From Geothrix oryzisoli (GTDB lineage: Bacteria; Acidobacteriota; Holophagae; Holophagales; Holophagaceae), in NCBI RefSeq assembly GCF_022808865.1, contig NZ_JAKZLB010000001.1:434001-498000 (forward strand): a stretch of DNA of 64,000 bases, given 5' to 3'. The translations under genes and the position numbers were made by a program. The notes beneath the pieces are model-generated. The model was not told the DNA's origin. It saw nothing but the letters and a program-made list of their open reading frames with translations, and searched no databases. This document shows positions 52,481 through 60,103 of this stretch, one piece after another (the first letter of the stretch is position 1; every line of letters starts with the position of its first letter).

Positions 52481-52707
52481 GGCCGCTCCCGAACCGGCCT
52501 CAAGAGGCGCGGGTCAAAATTGAGGACCACCAGTTGAGGGCACCCGGCGCCAGATGGATGGGCGACGGGTTGTGCATGCCGGGGCCCCCTGCCCCACGCA
52601 GACGCAGGCCAGCCCCGGTGATTGGCCTCATAGACCGAGGGATTGGGGAACCCAGGGTCACCATCTGTGCGAGTCCAGCGCACACCCCTGCCCCGCTGAA
52701 GCCGCAT
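52477..52707 (-). CDS. Possible small hypothetical protein (76 residues)
   Basis: First candidate gene after the origin region. ATG 52707 has GGAAG about 8 nt upstream. The product (MRLQRGRGVRWTR, then PSVYEANHRGWPASAWGRG and NFDPRLLRP) is rich in Gly, Arg, Pro and Trp and is not recognised. The ATGA overlap with the next frame supports it. Frames reaching back past 52707 run through the iteron array and are unlikely. Confidence 0.4.
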   Translation of the reverse strand: MRLQRGRGVRWTRTDGDPGFPNPSVYEANHRGWPASAWGRGPRHAQPVAHPSGAGCPQLVVLNFDPRLLRPVRERP

Positions 52708-52810
52708 AGATACTGACTTCCGTCTTCGCACGCCGTACGAACTCCCGTCAGGCACGAGACGCTGAGCACCCGAACCAGACCCCACACTTCGCGGGGAGCC
52801 CACCACCCGA

Positions 52811-53084
52811 GTGACAGGAGTGACACCGCCACTTTTCGAGGTGTCACTCGAAAAAGGTTGATAAATAAGGGAAGTGACAGGAGTGACAGTAGTGACACTT
52901 CCCGGGAGAGAAGAAGTAATAGAGGAGAGGGTGTGTGTGTCGCTGTTGAGGTAGAAGAGATTTGTTTTTTTATGGGCGTGTATAGGGTGCACTCGTGTCA
53001 CTCGTGTCACTCGACTGGTTTCAGGCTGGTTAAGTGGTGACACGGGCAAAAAAGGCCCTGTCACTGTGACACCCGAGGTGTCAC
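52811..53084. repeat. Iteron array, probable replication origin of the element
   Basis: At least a dozen GTGACA/TGTCAC hexamers. Direct copies: 52811, 52820, then 52874, 52883, 52892 (both sets at an exact 9-bp period). Inverted copies: 52842, then 52996 and 53005 (9-bp period). A mixed group lies at 53037, 53059, 53066 and 53079. The two sets flank a purine- and T-rich stretch (about 52905-52980) with a run of seven T. It begins at the 3' end of the replication gene. Repeats around an AT-rich core next to rep are typical of plasmid and SaPI-type origins. Confidence 0.8.
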
Positions 53085-55477
53085 TACGCGGTCGCATGGG
53101 CATCTCCTTGGGAGAAGGTGAAGAAGCGACTCGCAGCGCCAGCGTCGGTGGAGCTGATGGTCACCAAGAACCGCCCAACAGGGACGCCCGTCGAGCCCGC
53201 GGCCTTCTGGAAGGCGTCCAGGTAGCGGTAATAGGTCCGCTTCTGGTTGGGGTCATCAAGCCGTAGCCCCCACACATCCAGCACCCGGGGCCTGGCTGAG
53301 CTCTGGGTGCCAATTTCGTGCTGGGCATACTTCACGAGCCGCGTGAACCAGGGAGCAGATCGCAGGATGGCCTCGTCCTTGTTCTCGACACTGGGGCGGA
53401 AGACCTCGTCCGGGTTGATGTGGAGCTTGCCGGAAAGGAAGGACACCGCGGCGTCGAGCATTGCGGACCGGCTGTTCCGGGACTTGGTGGTCGGGAGCGC
53501 CCGGAATTCCTTGTAGAGATGCAGGGTGAGCCGGTAGAGGAGGTCTTTGCCTTCACGCTCGAGCCAGGTGTGGAAGGATTCGAAGGCGTTGTTCCGGGTG
53601 GAGGATGGTGCCAGCGAGTTCGGCTGCAACTCCACGAGGGTCACACGCTCCTGGGAGGCCTCGTCCTCCTGGTTGAGGTGCATGGTGTTGGACGCGATGA
53701 CCACGGGCCGAGGGCTGATGGCCATGTCCGTGCCGAACTTCTTCCTGAGCTGCAGGGCCTCGCCGGCCAGGAAGGTCTTGAGGTCCTCGATGTTGCGGCC
53801 CTTCATGAAGCTATCGAGTTCGTCCCGGACACAGATGGGTAGGTGCAGCACGGACTCGGTGAGCCAGTCGTATTCCTCGTCCCCGCCGAACCGCTGCGAC
53901 CCATAGGTGCGGAGGTCGCCCGTCAAGCAGGCCGCGACGACCTTCAGCGCTGTTCCCTTGCCGGTGGCGGGGCCCCCGAAGAACCAGATCCAAGGCAGGA
54001 ACCCGGTGGGCACACCGGCCGCCCACAGTTCCTCGGCCCGAAGGGCGCAAAGGGCCAGCGCGAGGCACCAGATCGTCATCCGAAGGCCCGCCTCGCTGTC
54101 GGGTGCGTTGGGGATCCGGGTGAGCAGGTAGGCGCTTCTCATCCGGTCCACCAGAGCCTCGAGGTCGGTGGCCTTGAACTGGCCGGGGTCCTTCCCGGGC
54201 CACTCCGCCCAGCCGTGCTCCCGGGCGTAGGCGGTGCGCCGCGCCTTGACGATCTCTGACCAATGCCGCCCATCCTCGAGGAAGGTGGGAGGATGCCATT
54301 GAGGGCTGAGGGGGTGTTCTGTGGGCCCGCCGCGGATCACGTCAGCGAGGTCGGGGTACTTCTGCTCCAGCTGGTGGAACAGGGTGTGCTCTAGGATGGG
54401 ACCGAAGGCGTGCTGCCCCTCGGCTGTCACCATCTGCCCGTACAGGTTGGCCCGGGTGCTGAAGTAATTGCGGCCGCCCGTAGTGGCCCGGCACATGCCG
54501 CCACACCGTTGACCTTGCCGCCAGGCCTCCAGGTCCCTCTTGCCCGCTGCTTTGGCGGCCATGGTCCCCTCCAGGACCCGGCGAGCGATCTTCCAGACAC
54601 CCGTCTCTTGCCGAGGGGCCGGGTTCCCGTTCTCCAGCGCACGCTCGATCCCATCCAGCAGGGCCGCCCAGCGCTTCTTGGGGTCGGCCTCTCGGTAGTC
54701 CTTGGCTAGGCCGGTCCCGGGCAGGATTGCGAGAGTGCCGACCTTGGCGAACTTCTTCCGGGCCTTCTGTCCGCTGGGATCCTGGTCCGTGATGATCAGC
54801 CGTGGTACGCCAGGGTAAAGGGTCTCCAGGGTGTCTCGCAGGATGTTGGGGTCCATGCAGTCGGGACAGGATGCGAAGACATAGCGAGCGGGGTCGCCTG
54901 CCCCGAGCGCGTCATAGGCAGCTGCAACGGCATCCCAGAGGCCGGTAAGGACGATGACCGCCGTCGGCTGGGCCTTGGGGTTCGTCACGTAGATTCCCGC
55001 CTCGCCGACGGTCTTCCGTGTGGCCTCCGACTTCGGCGCGGACTCTCCGGGGCGCAGGGTTGCCTTCTCGGCCATCGCCCGCACCTCGAGGCCCACCAGA
55101 TCGGCGCCCTTATAGAGAGGGGCCACTGTGACAGGGACCTGTTGGGCCGCCCATCCATTCATCCACTTTTCGGTTGGGATAGGTGAACTTGAACTGGCTA
55201 CATTCTTAGCGGTGATTTTGTAGATACCGATTTCTGCCAGGAAGTGGCCGCTGTATCCTCGCGCATTCCCAACCTGGGCCGTTTGGTAGAGGGACTGAGC
55301 GGGAGTGAGTTCCACCTTGCCGGCAACCTCGCCGGTATCCACGAAGAAGTTGACCGGTGCGCCATTGGGGTGACTGTTCGCGTGGAAGCATTTGGCCACG
55401 AGGCGCCCGTCGCGGTAGTACGCAGGGTCGTCCTTGCAGCGGACAGCATCCTCTTTCTCACAGACGGGACAGATCAT
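53084..55477 (-). CDS. Primase-helicase type replication protein
   Basis: A 797-residue protein with three parts. An N-terminal CHC2-like zinc finger has Cys3, Cys6, Cys30 and His32 (CPVC...KCFH). A Toprim-like region has VIVLTGLWDAVAAAYDAL (about 175-195) and ITDQDPSGQKA (about 228-238). An SF3/VirE-type ATPase has Walker A GGPATGKGT (about 497-505), Walker B VRDELDSF (near 550) and a VIASN sensor (near 595). This layout suits self-priming origin unwinding in phages and satellites. It is followed at once by the iteron array and overlaps the preceding 97-residue gene by 4 nt. Confidence 0.85.
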   Translation of the reverse strand: MICPVCEKEDAVRCKDDPAYYRDGRLVAKCFHANSHPNGAPVNFFVDTGEVAGKVELTPAQSLYQTAQVGNARGYSGHFLAEIGIYKITAKNVASSSSPIPTEKWMNGWAAQQVPVTVAPLYKGADLVGLEVRAMAEKATLRPGESAPKSEATRKTVGEAGIYVTNPKAQPTAVIVLTGLWDAVAAAYDALGAGDPARYVFASCPDCMDPNILRDTLETLYPGVPRLIITDQDPSGQKARKKFAKVGTLAILPGTGLAKDYREADPKKRWAALLDGIERALENGNPAPRQETGVWKIARRVLEGTMAAKAAGKRDLEAWRQGQRCGGMCRATTGGRNYFSTRANLYGQMVTAEGQHAFGPILEHTLFHQLEQKYPDLADVIRGGPTEHPLSPQWHPPTFLEDGRHWSEIVKARRTAYAREHGWAEWPGKDPGQFKATDLEALVDRMRSAYLLTRIPNAPDSEAGLRMTIWCLALALCALRAEELWAAGVPTGFLPWIWFFGGPATGKGTALKVVAACLTGDLRTYGSQRFGGDEEYDWLTESVLHLPICVRDELDSFMKGRNIEDLKTFLAGEALQLRKKFGTDMAISPRPVVIASNTMHLNQEDEASQERVTLVELQPNSLAPSSTRNNAFESFHTWLEREGKDLLYRLTLHLYKEFRALPTTKSRNSRSAMLDAAVSFLSGKLHINPDEVFRPSVENKDEAILRSAPWFTRLVKYAQHEIGTQSSARPRVLDVWGLRLDDPNQKRTYYRYLDAFQKAAGSTGVPVGRFLVTISSTDAGAASRFFTFSQGDAHATA

Positions 55478-55767
55478 TGGTCTCCCAGCCCCCCCGCGAC
55501 CTTGCGAAGGACTTCCGGACTGAGCCGTTCCTTCAGTTCGTTCGCCAGGACCGTCAGCGCCTCGGTCGTGCTGGTCGCGTGCCTGGACTTCTCGGCCAGC
55601 TTCCGCATGAACTCCCGGGCCGCAGGATCCGGCACCTGGGCCTCGAAGACTTCAGGAAATGCCATCCAGGTCAGCACCCGGAGAAGCGCGGCCGGCGTGG
55701 GGATCATGGTCCCGGTTGCGGATGGTTGGGCCTTCGGCCGCTTTTTGGTTCGCCAGGGTAGACGCAT
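55474..55767 (-). CDS. Hypothetical element protein (97 residues)
   Basis: A basic N-terminus (MRLPWRTKKRPKAQP) and a helical rest (REFMRKLAEKSR, LTVLANELKERLSPEVLRKVAGGL). Not recognised. The ATGA overlap with the replication protein suggests a partner, such as a loader or primase cofactor, but that is a guess from position. Confidence 0.6.
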   Translation of the reverse strand: MRLPWRTKKRPKAQPSATGTMIPTPAALLRVLTWMAFPEVFEAQVPDPAAREFMRKLAEKSRHATSTTEALTVLANELKERLSPEVLRKVAGGLGDQ

Positions 55768-55770
55768 GGG

Positions 55771-55974
55771 TCAGCCGGCTTTCCGAAGGTTCTGCCACCA
55801 CTCGGAGGCCCAGTCCGCAGGGATGAGCCGACGCCGGCCCATCTTGATGCTCTTCAGCTTCCCGCTCTTGATGTCCTCGTAGACCTGCGTTTTCCCGATG
55901 CTGAAGCGCTTACAGAAGGCCTCGACTGAATAGGCCTCTGGTTCGGGTTCGGGACGGGGTTCGACTTTCACCAT
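55771..55974 (-). CDS. Helix-turn-helix DNA-binding protein (HTH_17/excisionase type)
   Basis: 67 residues with GGAG 6 nt before ATG 55974. YSVEAFCKRFSIGKTQVYEDIKSGKLKSIKMGRRRLI is the winged HTH_17 pattern (helix-turn-helix, then a GRRR wing). An acidic Pro/Glu spacer precedes it. It is 3 bp upstream of the replication operon and may control it, or act as a second recombination directionality factor. Confidence 0.78.
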   Translation of the reverse strand: MVKVEPRPEPEPEAYSVEAFCKRFSIGKTQVYEDIKSGKLKSIKMGRRRLIPADWASEWWQNLRKAG

Positions 55975-56057
55975 GTAGGGCTCCCTAAGAAAGCGCACGG
56001 TGTTGCGCGATTCCTTAAGGTCGGAGCCGAATGGTTGACGATAAATCCTTAGTTTTC

Positions 56058-56669
56058 CTATTCCGTCAACTGCCACGCATCCAGGTGGTGGTTCAGTTTG
56101 GCGTAGTTCATAACCAGCGCAGCAGCCCGCTCCATAGACGTATCTTGGCCTGTGGCGAGGAAGTGAATGTCACCCGCCAGAGTGGCAACATTCCCGCTGG
56201 GTCCCGAGGTGGCCTGAATCCCAAAGCACTCCAGCATGAAGCGACAATGCAACGCGAGAATTGGCTTGAGAGTGTCTCGTTTCCGGCCCGGTCGTAGGGG
56301 TTTGGTTTCCCGGTCGCCGTGAAGGTAGGCCCTGAACAGTATGTGTTGGGCCTCAAGGACTCCCTCAAAGATCCCTGTACTACCAGGAGGCTCAACATAG
56401 CCGGCTTCTCGAAGTTGGCGGAACTTGACCAGTAGAGATGCAACATCGCGGGTGATCTCGTCTATCTTCTGTTTTATTTCGGGTTTATCTACCATACGAA
56501 CTCGATAGATCCGCACGAGTTCCAGCACCATCTGGTGCACCGATGGCTGAGAAACGAATCGCGGAGCGGACCCCTCAGGTTGAACGAAAGTCCGTCCTTC
56601 GAATAATCGAAGCACACGACTCATCCGCTTCCGTTGGGCCTCAGTCTGGCCTTCGATACTCACATGCAC
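56058..56669 (-). CDS. Hypothetical element protein (203 residues)
   Basis: A mostly helical soluble protein that I do not recognise. Segments: MHVSIEGQTEAQRKRMSRVL, then VHQMVLELVRIYRVRMV, KIDEITRDVASLLVKFRQLRE and a C-terminal helix HLDAWQLTE. Codon use is less GC-rich than in host genes. It lies between a structured intergenic region and the small HTH gene. Confidence 0.6.
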   Translation of the reverse strand: MHVSIEGQTEAQRKRMSRVLRLFEGRTFVQPEGSAPRFVSQPSVHQMVLELVRIYRVRMVDKPEIKQKIDEITRDVASLLVKFRQLREAGYVEPPGSTGIFEGVLEAQHILFRAYLHGDRETKPLRPGRKRDTLKPILALHCRFMLECFGIQATSGPSGNVATLAGDIHFLATGQDTSMERAAALVMNYAKLNHHLDAWQLTE

Positions 56670-56679
56670 CCCCGTCGAT

Positions 56680-56744
56680 GCCCCGTAAAAGGGGCGCGGC
56701 AGCCGGTACGGGAACCGGCGATTCGGGAGCTACCCTAGCCGCGC
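56680..56744 (-). other. Structured intergenic region
   Basis: GCGCGGC (56694-56700) can pair with GCCGCGC (56738-56744), enclosing a GCCGGT/ACCGGC hairpin (56702-56719). A separate GCCCC/GGGGC hairpin lies at 56680-56695 and competes for two bases. It separates two minus-strand genes and could be a terminator, a processing site or a small RNA. No T-run of terminator quality follows. Confidence 0.4.
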
Positions 56745-56755
56745 CTGTTCGAATC

Positions 56756-57376
56756 CTAGGATGCAGTTGCCAGTTTGCCCAGCTCCGCCACCAGGCGCGG
56801 AATCTCTTCCTGGGCCTTGGCCTGAATCTCTGGGTCTTCGCTGGCCAGGCTCTTCTTGATCGCAGCGATAGAAATGTCTCCCGCCATGGTGATGAATCTG
56901 ATGGTCGACTCAGGTGATGGGTGTTCAAGTGCATTCTCAAGCCCGGCCTGTTTCGCCTTCTTCGCTTTGATCAGCTTCTTCCGAGTGGCCACTTCCTTGG
57001 GCGTCAGGGGCTCATCCCAATGCGGATCGTCCATCTCTGCCACACACGCCATGAAGGCCTCCAGGGAAGGCTTGTGGCCAAGGCCCAAAGTCGGGTCCAA
57101 GGACCTTTCCCGCCGGGCGGCCTCCTGTTCGGCCTTCCAGAAAATCCCCTTCAGGAAGGTCATCCGCTCTCGCTGGAGTTCCGTGTGGAGATCATCGTCG
57201 ATGTTCCAATAGGCCCTGCGTGGATTCTGGGGTGGGAGCTTTGACCAGATGCGGTCGAAACTGAACACCGGGTAGGCCCACTCTGCCAGAGCCTGGAGCG
57301 CGGCACGAGGCACGGTAACCACCTCGTCCGCGGGGATGGGAGCTGTAAGAATTTCTGTCTTGCTCTTCCGGGCCAT
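56756..57376 (-). CDS. Hypothetical element protein (206 residues)
   Basis: A charged, helical protein (MARKSKTEILTAPIPADEVV at the start; KKLIKAKKAKQAG and DISIAAIKKSLASEDPEIQ later). No membrane helix, signal or family recognised. It lies just after the excisionase-like gene in the early operon. A regulatory or helper-interference role is possible but has no direct support. Confidence 0.6.
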   Translation of the reverse strand: MARKSKTEILTAPIPADEVVTVPRAALQALAEWAYPVFSFDRIWSKLPPQNPRRAYWNIDDDLHTELQRERMTFLKGIFWKAEQEAARRERSLDPTLGLGHKPSLEAFMACVAEMDDPHWDEPLTPKEVATRKKLIKAKKAKQAGLENALEHPSPESTIRFITMAGDISIAAIKKSLASEDPEIQAKAQEEIPRLVAELGKLATAS

Positions 57377-57437
57377 ATTGGCTCCTGGTCAAGGCAGGGC
57401 ACGGCCCTGCGGGTGAATCACGTTAATTGGGAATGCC

Positions 57438-57671
57438 TTAGATCGTGTTCTCTTCCAGGAATCGCTCGATCTCTTTGACTGGCACCAGCCGCTTACGGCC
57501 CACCTGGACAGTGCGGATCTTCCCGGCGTTCACCATCTCGAACATCGTGGAGCGCCCACAGTGAAGAACCTCGGCCGCTTCCTCAAGGGTGAGGACTAGC
57601 AGGGGCAGGTTGGGCTGTGATGGGGGCGGAACAGGGGCAATCGGAACCTGGGAGGGTTTGCGGGGGGTCAT
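57438..57671 (-). CDS. xis: Excisionase-like helix-turn-helix protein
   Basis: 77 residues. A Pro-rich N-terminus precedes a clear HTH_17 module: LTLEEAAEVLHCGRSTMFEMVNAGKIRTVQVGRKRLVPVKEIERFLEE in which GRST and the GRKR wing are the DNA-reading parts. Adjacent to the integrase, 20 bp downstream on the same strand, it is probably the recombination directionality factor. Confidence 0.8.
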   Translation of the reverse strand: MTPRKPSQVPIAPVPPPSQPNLPLLVLTLEEAAEVLHCGRSTMFEMVNAGKIRTVQVGRKRLVPVKEIERFLEENTI

Positions 57672-57691
57672 GTCTTCACCTTTTCTCTCGG

Positions 57692-59077
57692 TCAGCCCAG
57701 TGCCTCGGCCGTCAGTGTGCTGATGGTTTCGGATGCCTGGAGGCGGGGGTCCACGTCCAGGTGGGCGTAGCGGTGCGTGGTGGAGGCCTGGGCATGCCCC
57801 AGGAGGTCTCCCACTTGGTGGAGGCTGATGCCGGCGCCGACGCCGATGCTGGCGAAGGTGTGGCGGAGGTCATGTAGTCGGACGTCTTTGATGTTCACGC
57901 CGCCCCTGGAGGCCAGGCCCACCGCGCGGCGGATGCGGTCCCAGGTCTTCTGCAGGTTGACCAGGTGCTCACCGTGCTTGTGCCCCTGGATGACCCAGGG
58001 GCCGCCTAGCTTGCGCGTGGGAAGCTTGTCCAGGGCCTCCAGGATGGCCAAGGTGGCTGAGTTGAGGGGCAGCTCCTTGGGGCCGCTCTTCCCGCTGGTC
58101 TTGTGCCGCTCGATCCGGATCACGCCACGGGCCTTGTCCACCTGCGACCACTGCATCTGAAGGACCTCGTTCAGCCGGGCCCCGGTGAACATGAGCAGGC
58201 GGATGGCGGCCAGGGCGTAGACGCTGGGAACCTCCAGGCCCTTCCCCTTCGCGTTCCAGGCGTAGGGGCAGGCATCCCTGTCACCCCACAGCAGGGATTC
58301 CTTCAGCATCTTCCCGATCCAGGCAATCTCCACCATGGAGAGGAACCGCTCCTGGCCCTTGCTCTCCGGGTTCTTCTCGACCAGGACGCAGGGATTGGTG
58401 CCCTGGGGGCGCAGCCCGTCCTTCTCGGCCTGGGAGAAGAGCTTCCGGAGGTTGGCCAGCATGCGGTTGGCCCGGATGGGGGTGGCCTTGGCAGGCTTCT
58501 CGCTGGGCTTCATGCCGGGCCGCCAGCCGCGGGACACATCACGGAAGAGCTGGCTGACGTGGGAGGTCTGGACGTCAGGGAGTCGGAGGTCGCCCAGCAC
58601 GGGGACCACCAAGCCTTCCAGCATCGCCTTCGCCGGCTTGTAGGAGCCGGTGCGAAGGCGCACCTTCTGGGCTTCGAGGAAGGTGATCGTGTACTCCGCC
58701 AGCGTGGGAATGAGCAGGTGCTTCTTCGCTTCGACCTTCGGGTCCAGGAAGTCTTCGAGCTTCTTCCGCGCAGCCTCTGCCTTCTCGCGCGCATGCTTCA
58801 GGGACTCCGGACCCGAGTAGGCGCCCAACCGAAGCCAAGACTGCTTCCGCTTCTTCCCCTCGGCGGCCGGCGCGAGGTACTTCATGCAGAAGATCTTGTT
58901 CCCCTGCTTCACCTCGCCGGTCTTCGGGTTCCGGTGGATGGTGATGCGCAAGGCAAAGCCATGGATCAGGCTGTCCCATTCGTAGGTCTGCTGAAGGACG
59001 CCGGTCTTTTTGTTCTGCTTCGCTTTGGCTCGAAGGCATCGAGTATCAGTTAATTCGACTTTTGCGTACCTTGGCAT
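57692..59077 (-). CDS. int: Tyrosine-recombinase integrase
   Basis: A 461-residue phage-type integrase that recombines the tRNA-Met attachment sites. An N-terminal DUF4102-like arm-binding part and SAM-like core-binding domain precede the catalytic domain. The RHRY residues are visible: Arg in TGARLNEVLQ (about 299), His/Arg in HDLRHTFAS (about 403), the following His in LGHAQASTTH and the nucleophilic Tyr in HRYAHL (about 435). ATG 59077 has GGAGATGC upstream. The gene ends next to xis and starts 123 bp from attR. All catalytic residues are intact. Confidence 0.95.
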   Translation of the reverse strand: MPRYAKVELTDTRCLRAKAKQNKKTGVLQQTYEWDSLIHGFALRITIHRNPKTGEVKQGNKIFCMKYLAPAAEGKKRKQSWLRLGAYSGPESLKHAREKAEAARKKLEDFLDPKVEAKKHLLIPTLAEYTITFLEAQKVRLRTGSYKPAKAMLEGLVVPVLGDLRLPDVQTSHVSQLFRDVSRGWRPGMKPSEKPAKATPIRANRMLANLRKLFSQAEKDGLRPQGTNPCVLVEKNPESKGQERFLSMVEIAWIGKMLKESLLWGDRDACPYAWNAKGKGLEVPSVYALAAIRLLMFTGARLNEVLQMQWSQVDKARGVIRIERHKTSGKSGPKELPLNSATLAILEALDKLPTRKLGGPWVIQGHKHGEHLVNLQKTWDRIRRAVGLASRGGVNIKDVRLHDLRHTFASIGVGAGISLHQVGDLLGHAQASTTHRYAHLDVDPRLQASETISTLTAEALG

Positions 59078-59130
59078 CGTGCATCTCCGATCTGCACAGA
59101 AGGTATACATCCGATCGAAGATCATGCAAG

Positions 59131-59190
59131 TTCGCGCGTGTTCTTTTTTGTCTGCTCTCAACACTTAGAACGCGCACGAACACGCACGAA
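59131..59190. promoter_or_regulatory. Candidate integrase arm sites beside attR
   Basis: TTCGCGCGTGTTC (59131-59143) and GAACACGCACGAA (59178-59190) are inverted repeats with one mismatch. TCAACACTTA at 59158-59167 recurs in the same orientation at 43627-43636 just inside attL. Their placement inside both element ends fits integrase/excisionase binding. Confidence 0.45.
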
Positions 59191-59200
59191 AGTTTAAATC

Positions 59201-59251
59201 AGGGTCTCATAATCCCTAGGTCGGCAGTTCGAGTCTGCCTCCAGCCACCAC
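59201..59251 (+). repeat. attR: 51-bp direct repeat (tRNA-Met 3' end remnant)
   Basis: Identical to 43520-43570. No 5' tRNA half is present, so it is the displaced original 3' end of tRNA-Met. Confidence 0.93.
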
Positions 59252-59255
59252 ACAG

Positions 59256-59286
59256 AACACCGGAGCCGAGCGGCTCCGGTGTTTTC
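59256..59286 (+). terminator. Original tRNA-Met terminator, displaced
   Basis: A 12-bp perfect stem (59256-59267 with 59272-59283) and TTCG, 5 bases after the tRNA end in attR. Before integration it would have followed the functional tRNA-Met. The remaining gap to 59452 shows nothing that I can name. Confidence 0.75.
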
Positions 59287-59452
59287 GTACGCCCACCCAA
59301 GCCAAAGACTCGGACTGCCGAGAAGCAGTGGCGGCCAGGTAGCCCGCAGCGAGCAAGGCCTCAGCGGGGCCTGCCTGAGCCCACCTCCTTTGTGAGCCTC
59401 TGGCTGGACATAACACGGTCAGACCTGCCCACAATCGTCCCGGGGGTGGTTC

Positions 59453-60022
59453 ATGAACTTCGGCGGGGGCCCAATTCAATACATCTCGGAACAAGACGGG
59501 AGGATTGAAGCCCTCCACCGCCTGATTACTTCTCATCTCGCCCTTCACGACGCCAAAGATGTGGAGAAGATAAACAAAACATTCCTCGATGAGTGGATGA
59601 AAATTCAGATAGCACTTTACGACAAAATATCTGCATTCAATCAGGTCGTCGTTAGCCTCGCTTATGCCGGGTATTTTGCGGGTGTAAGCGTCTGCCGGTC
59701 TTACATGCCCCCTAAGCTCCTAACCGTCTCTGTCATCTTGATGCTCATCTCAATCTCCGGGTTCATTACCCATGAGATAGTGGCGATGAGACAGCGTCAG
59801 TCCACTCTCCGGGCCGCCTTCGCCCTGTCATTGGCAGAGAACCCGGGGGGAGTTTTAGCCGCCTACGCCAGATACCAGATAGAAGAGGCAGACAAAGCCC
59901 ACCAGCGGGCCATCCGGACTGACCGATTCTTTTGGTTCGTCCTGGCCTTCGGGGGGACTTCTGGGATTCTCCTGATTTCCGGGACCACCTGGATCATCCT
60001 CAAGGGCCTACTCAGGGGTTGA
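59453..60022 (+). CDS. Hypothetical membrane protein of atypical composition
   Basis: A 189-residue protein with three hydrophobic segments (about 66-83, 89-108 and 158-183) and a charged helical N-terminus and middle. Not recognised. The first half has many AT-ending codons, unlike its neighbours, which suggests recent acquisition. It lies just outside attR, so it is not part of the current element. GGGGGTGG before the ATG is a moderate ribosome site. Confidence 0.6.
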   Translation: MNFGGGPIQYISEQDGRIEALHRLITSHLALHDAKDVEKINKTFLDEWMKIQIALYDKISAFNQVVVSLAYAGYFAGVSVCRSYMPPKLLTVSVILMLISISGFITHEIVAMRQRQSTLRAAFALSLAENPGGVLAAYARYQIEEADKAHQRAIRTDRFFWFVLAFGGTSGILLISGTTWIILKGLLRG

Positions 60023-60103
60023 CAGGGACCATTAGTCCTCGAAGGGGAGCAGGGTTCCCCCGCCATCTTTAGAGGGTCGAGAGGATGGCCCTGCCCCGGG
60101 GTA

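Larger units (their letters stand above)
43571..59251. mobile_element. Integrated phage satellite-like or reduced prophage element
   Basis: A 15.7-kb unit between exact 51-bp tRNA-Met repeats. All genes but the first are on the minus strand. From right to left: integrase, excisionase-like HTH, two hypotheticals, a second HTH, the replication protein and its iteron array, a chain of overlapping small genes with a glycosyltransferase, a tape-measure protein, both terminase subunits, a small membrane protein and SRAP. Portal, protease, capsid, neck, tail tube, baseplate and lysis genes are not recognised. Base composition is close to the host's. Intact frames for all recognised genes argue against advanced decay. 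Confidence 0.85.

Noticed and set aside
52811..53084. Possible CRISPR-like repeats
   Set aside because: The repeated unit is only 6 bp with 9-bp periodicity and both orientations, with no spacers of constant length. It fits iterons, not CRISPR.
56680..56760. Possible tRNA, because of TTCGAATCC after folded sequence
   Set aside because: No acceptor stem closes around the T-loop-like sequence, and no anticodon arm can be drawn on either strand.
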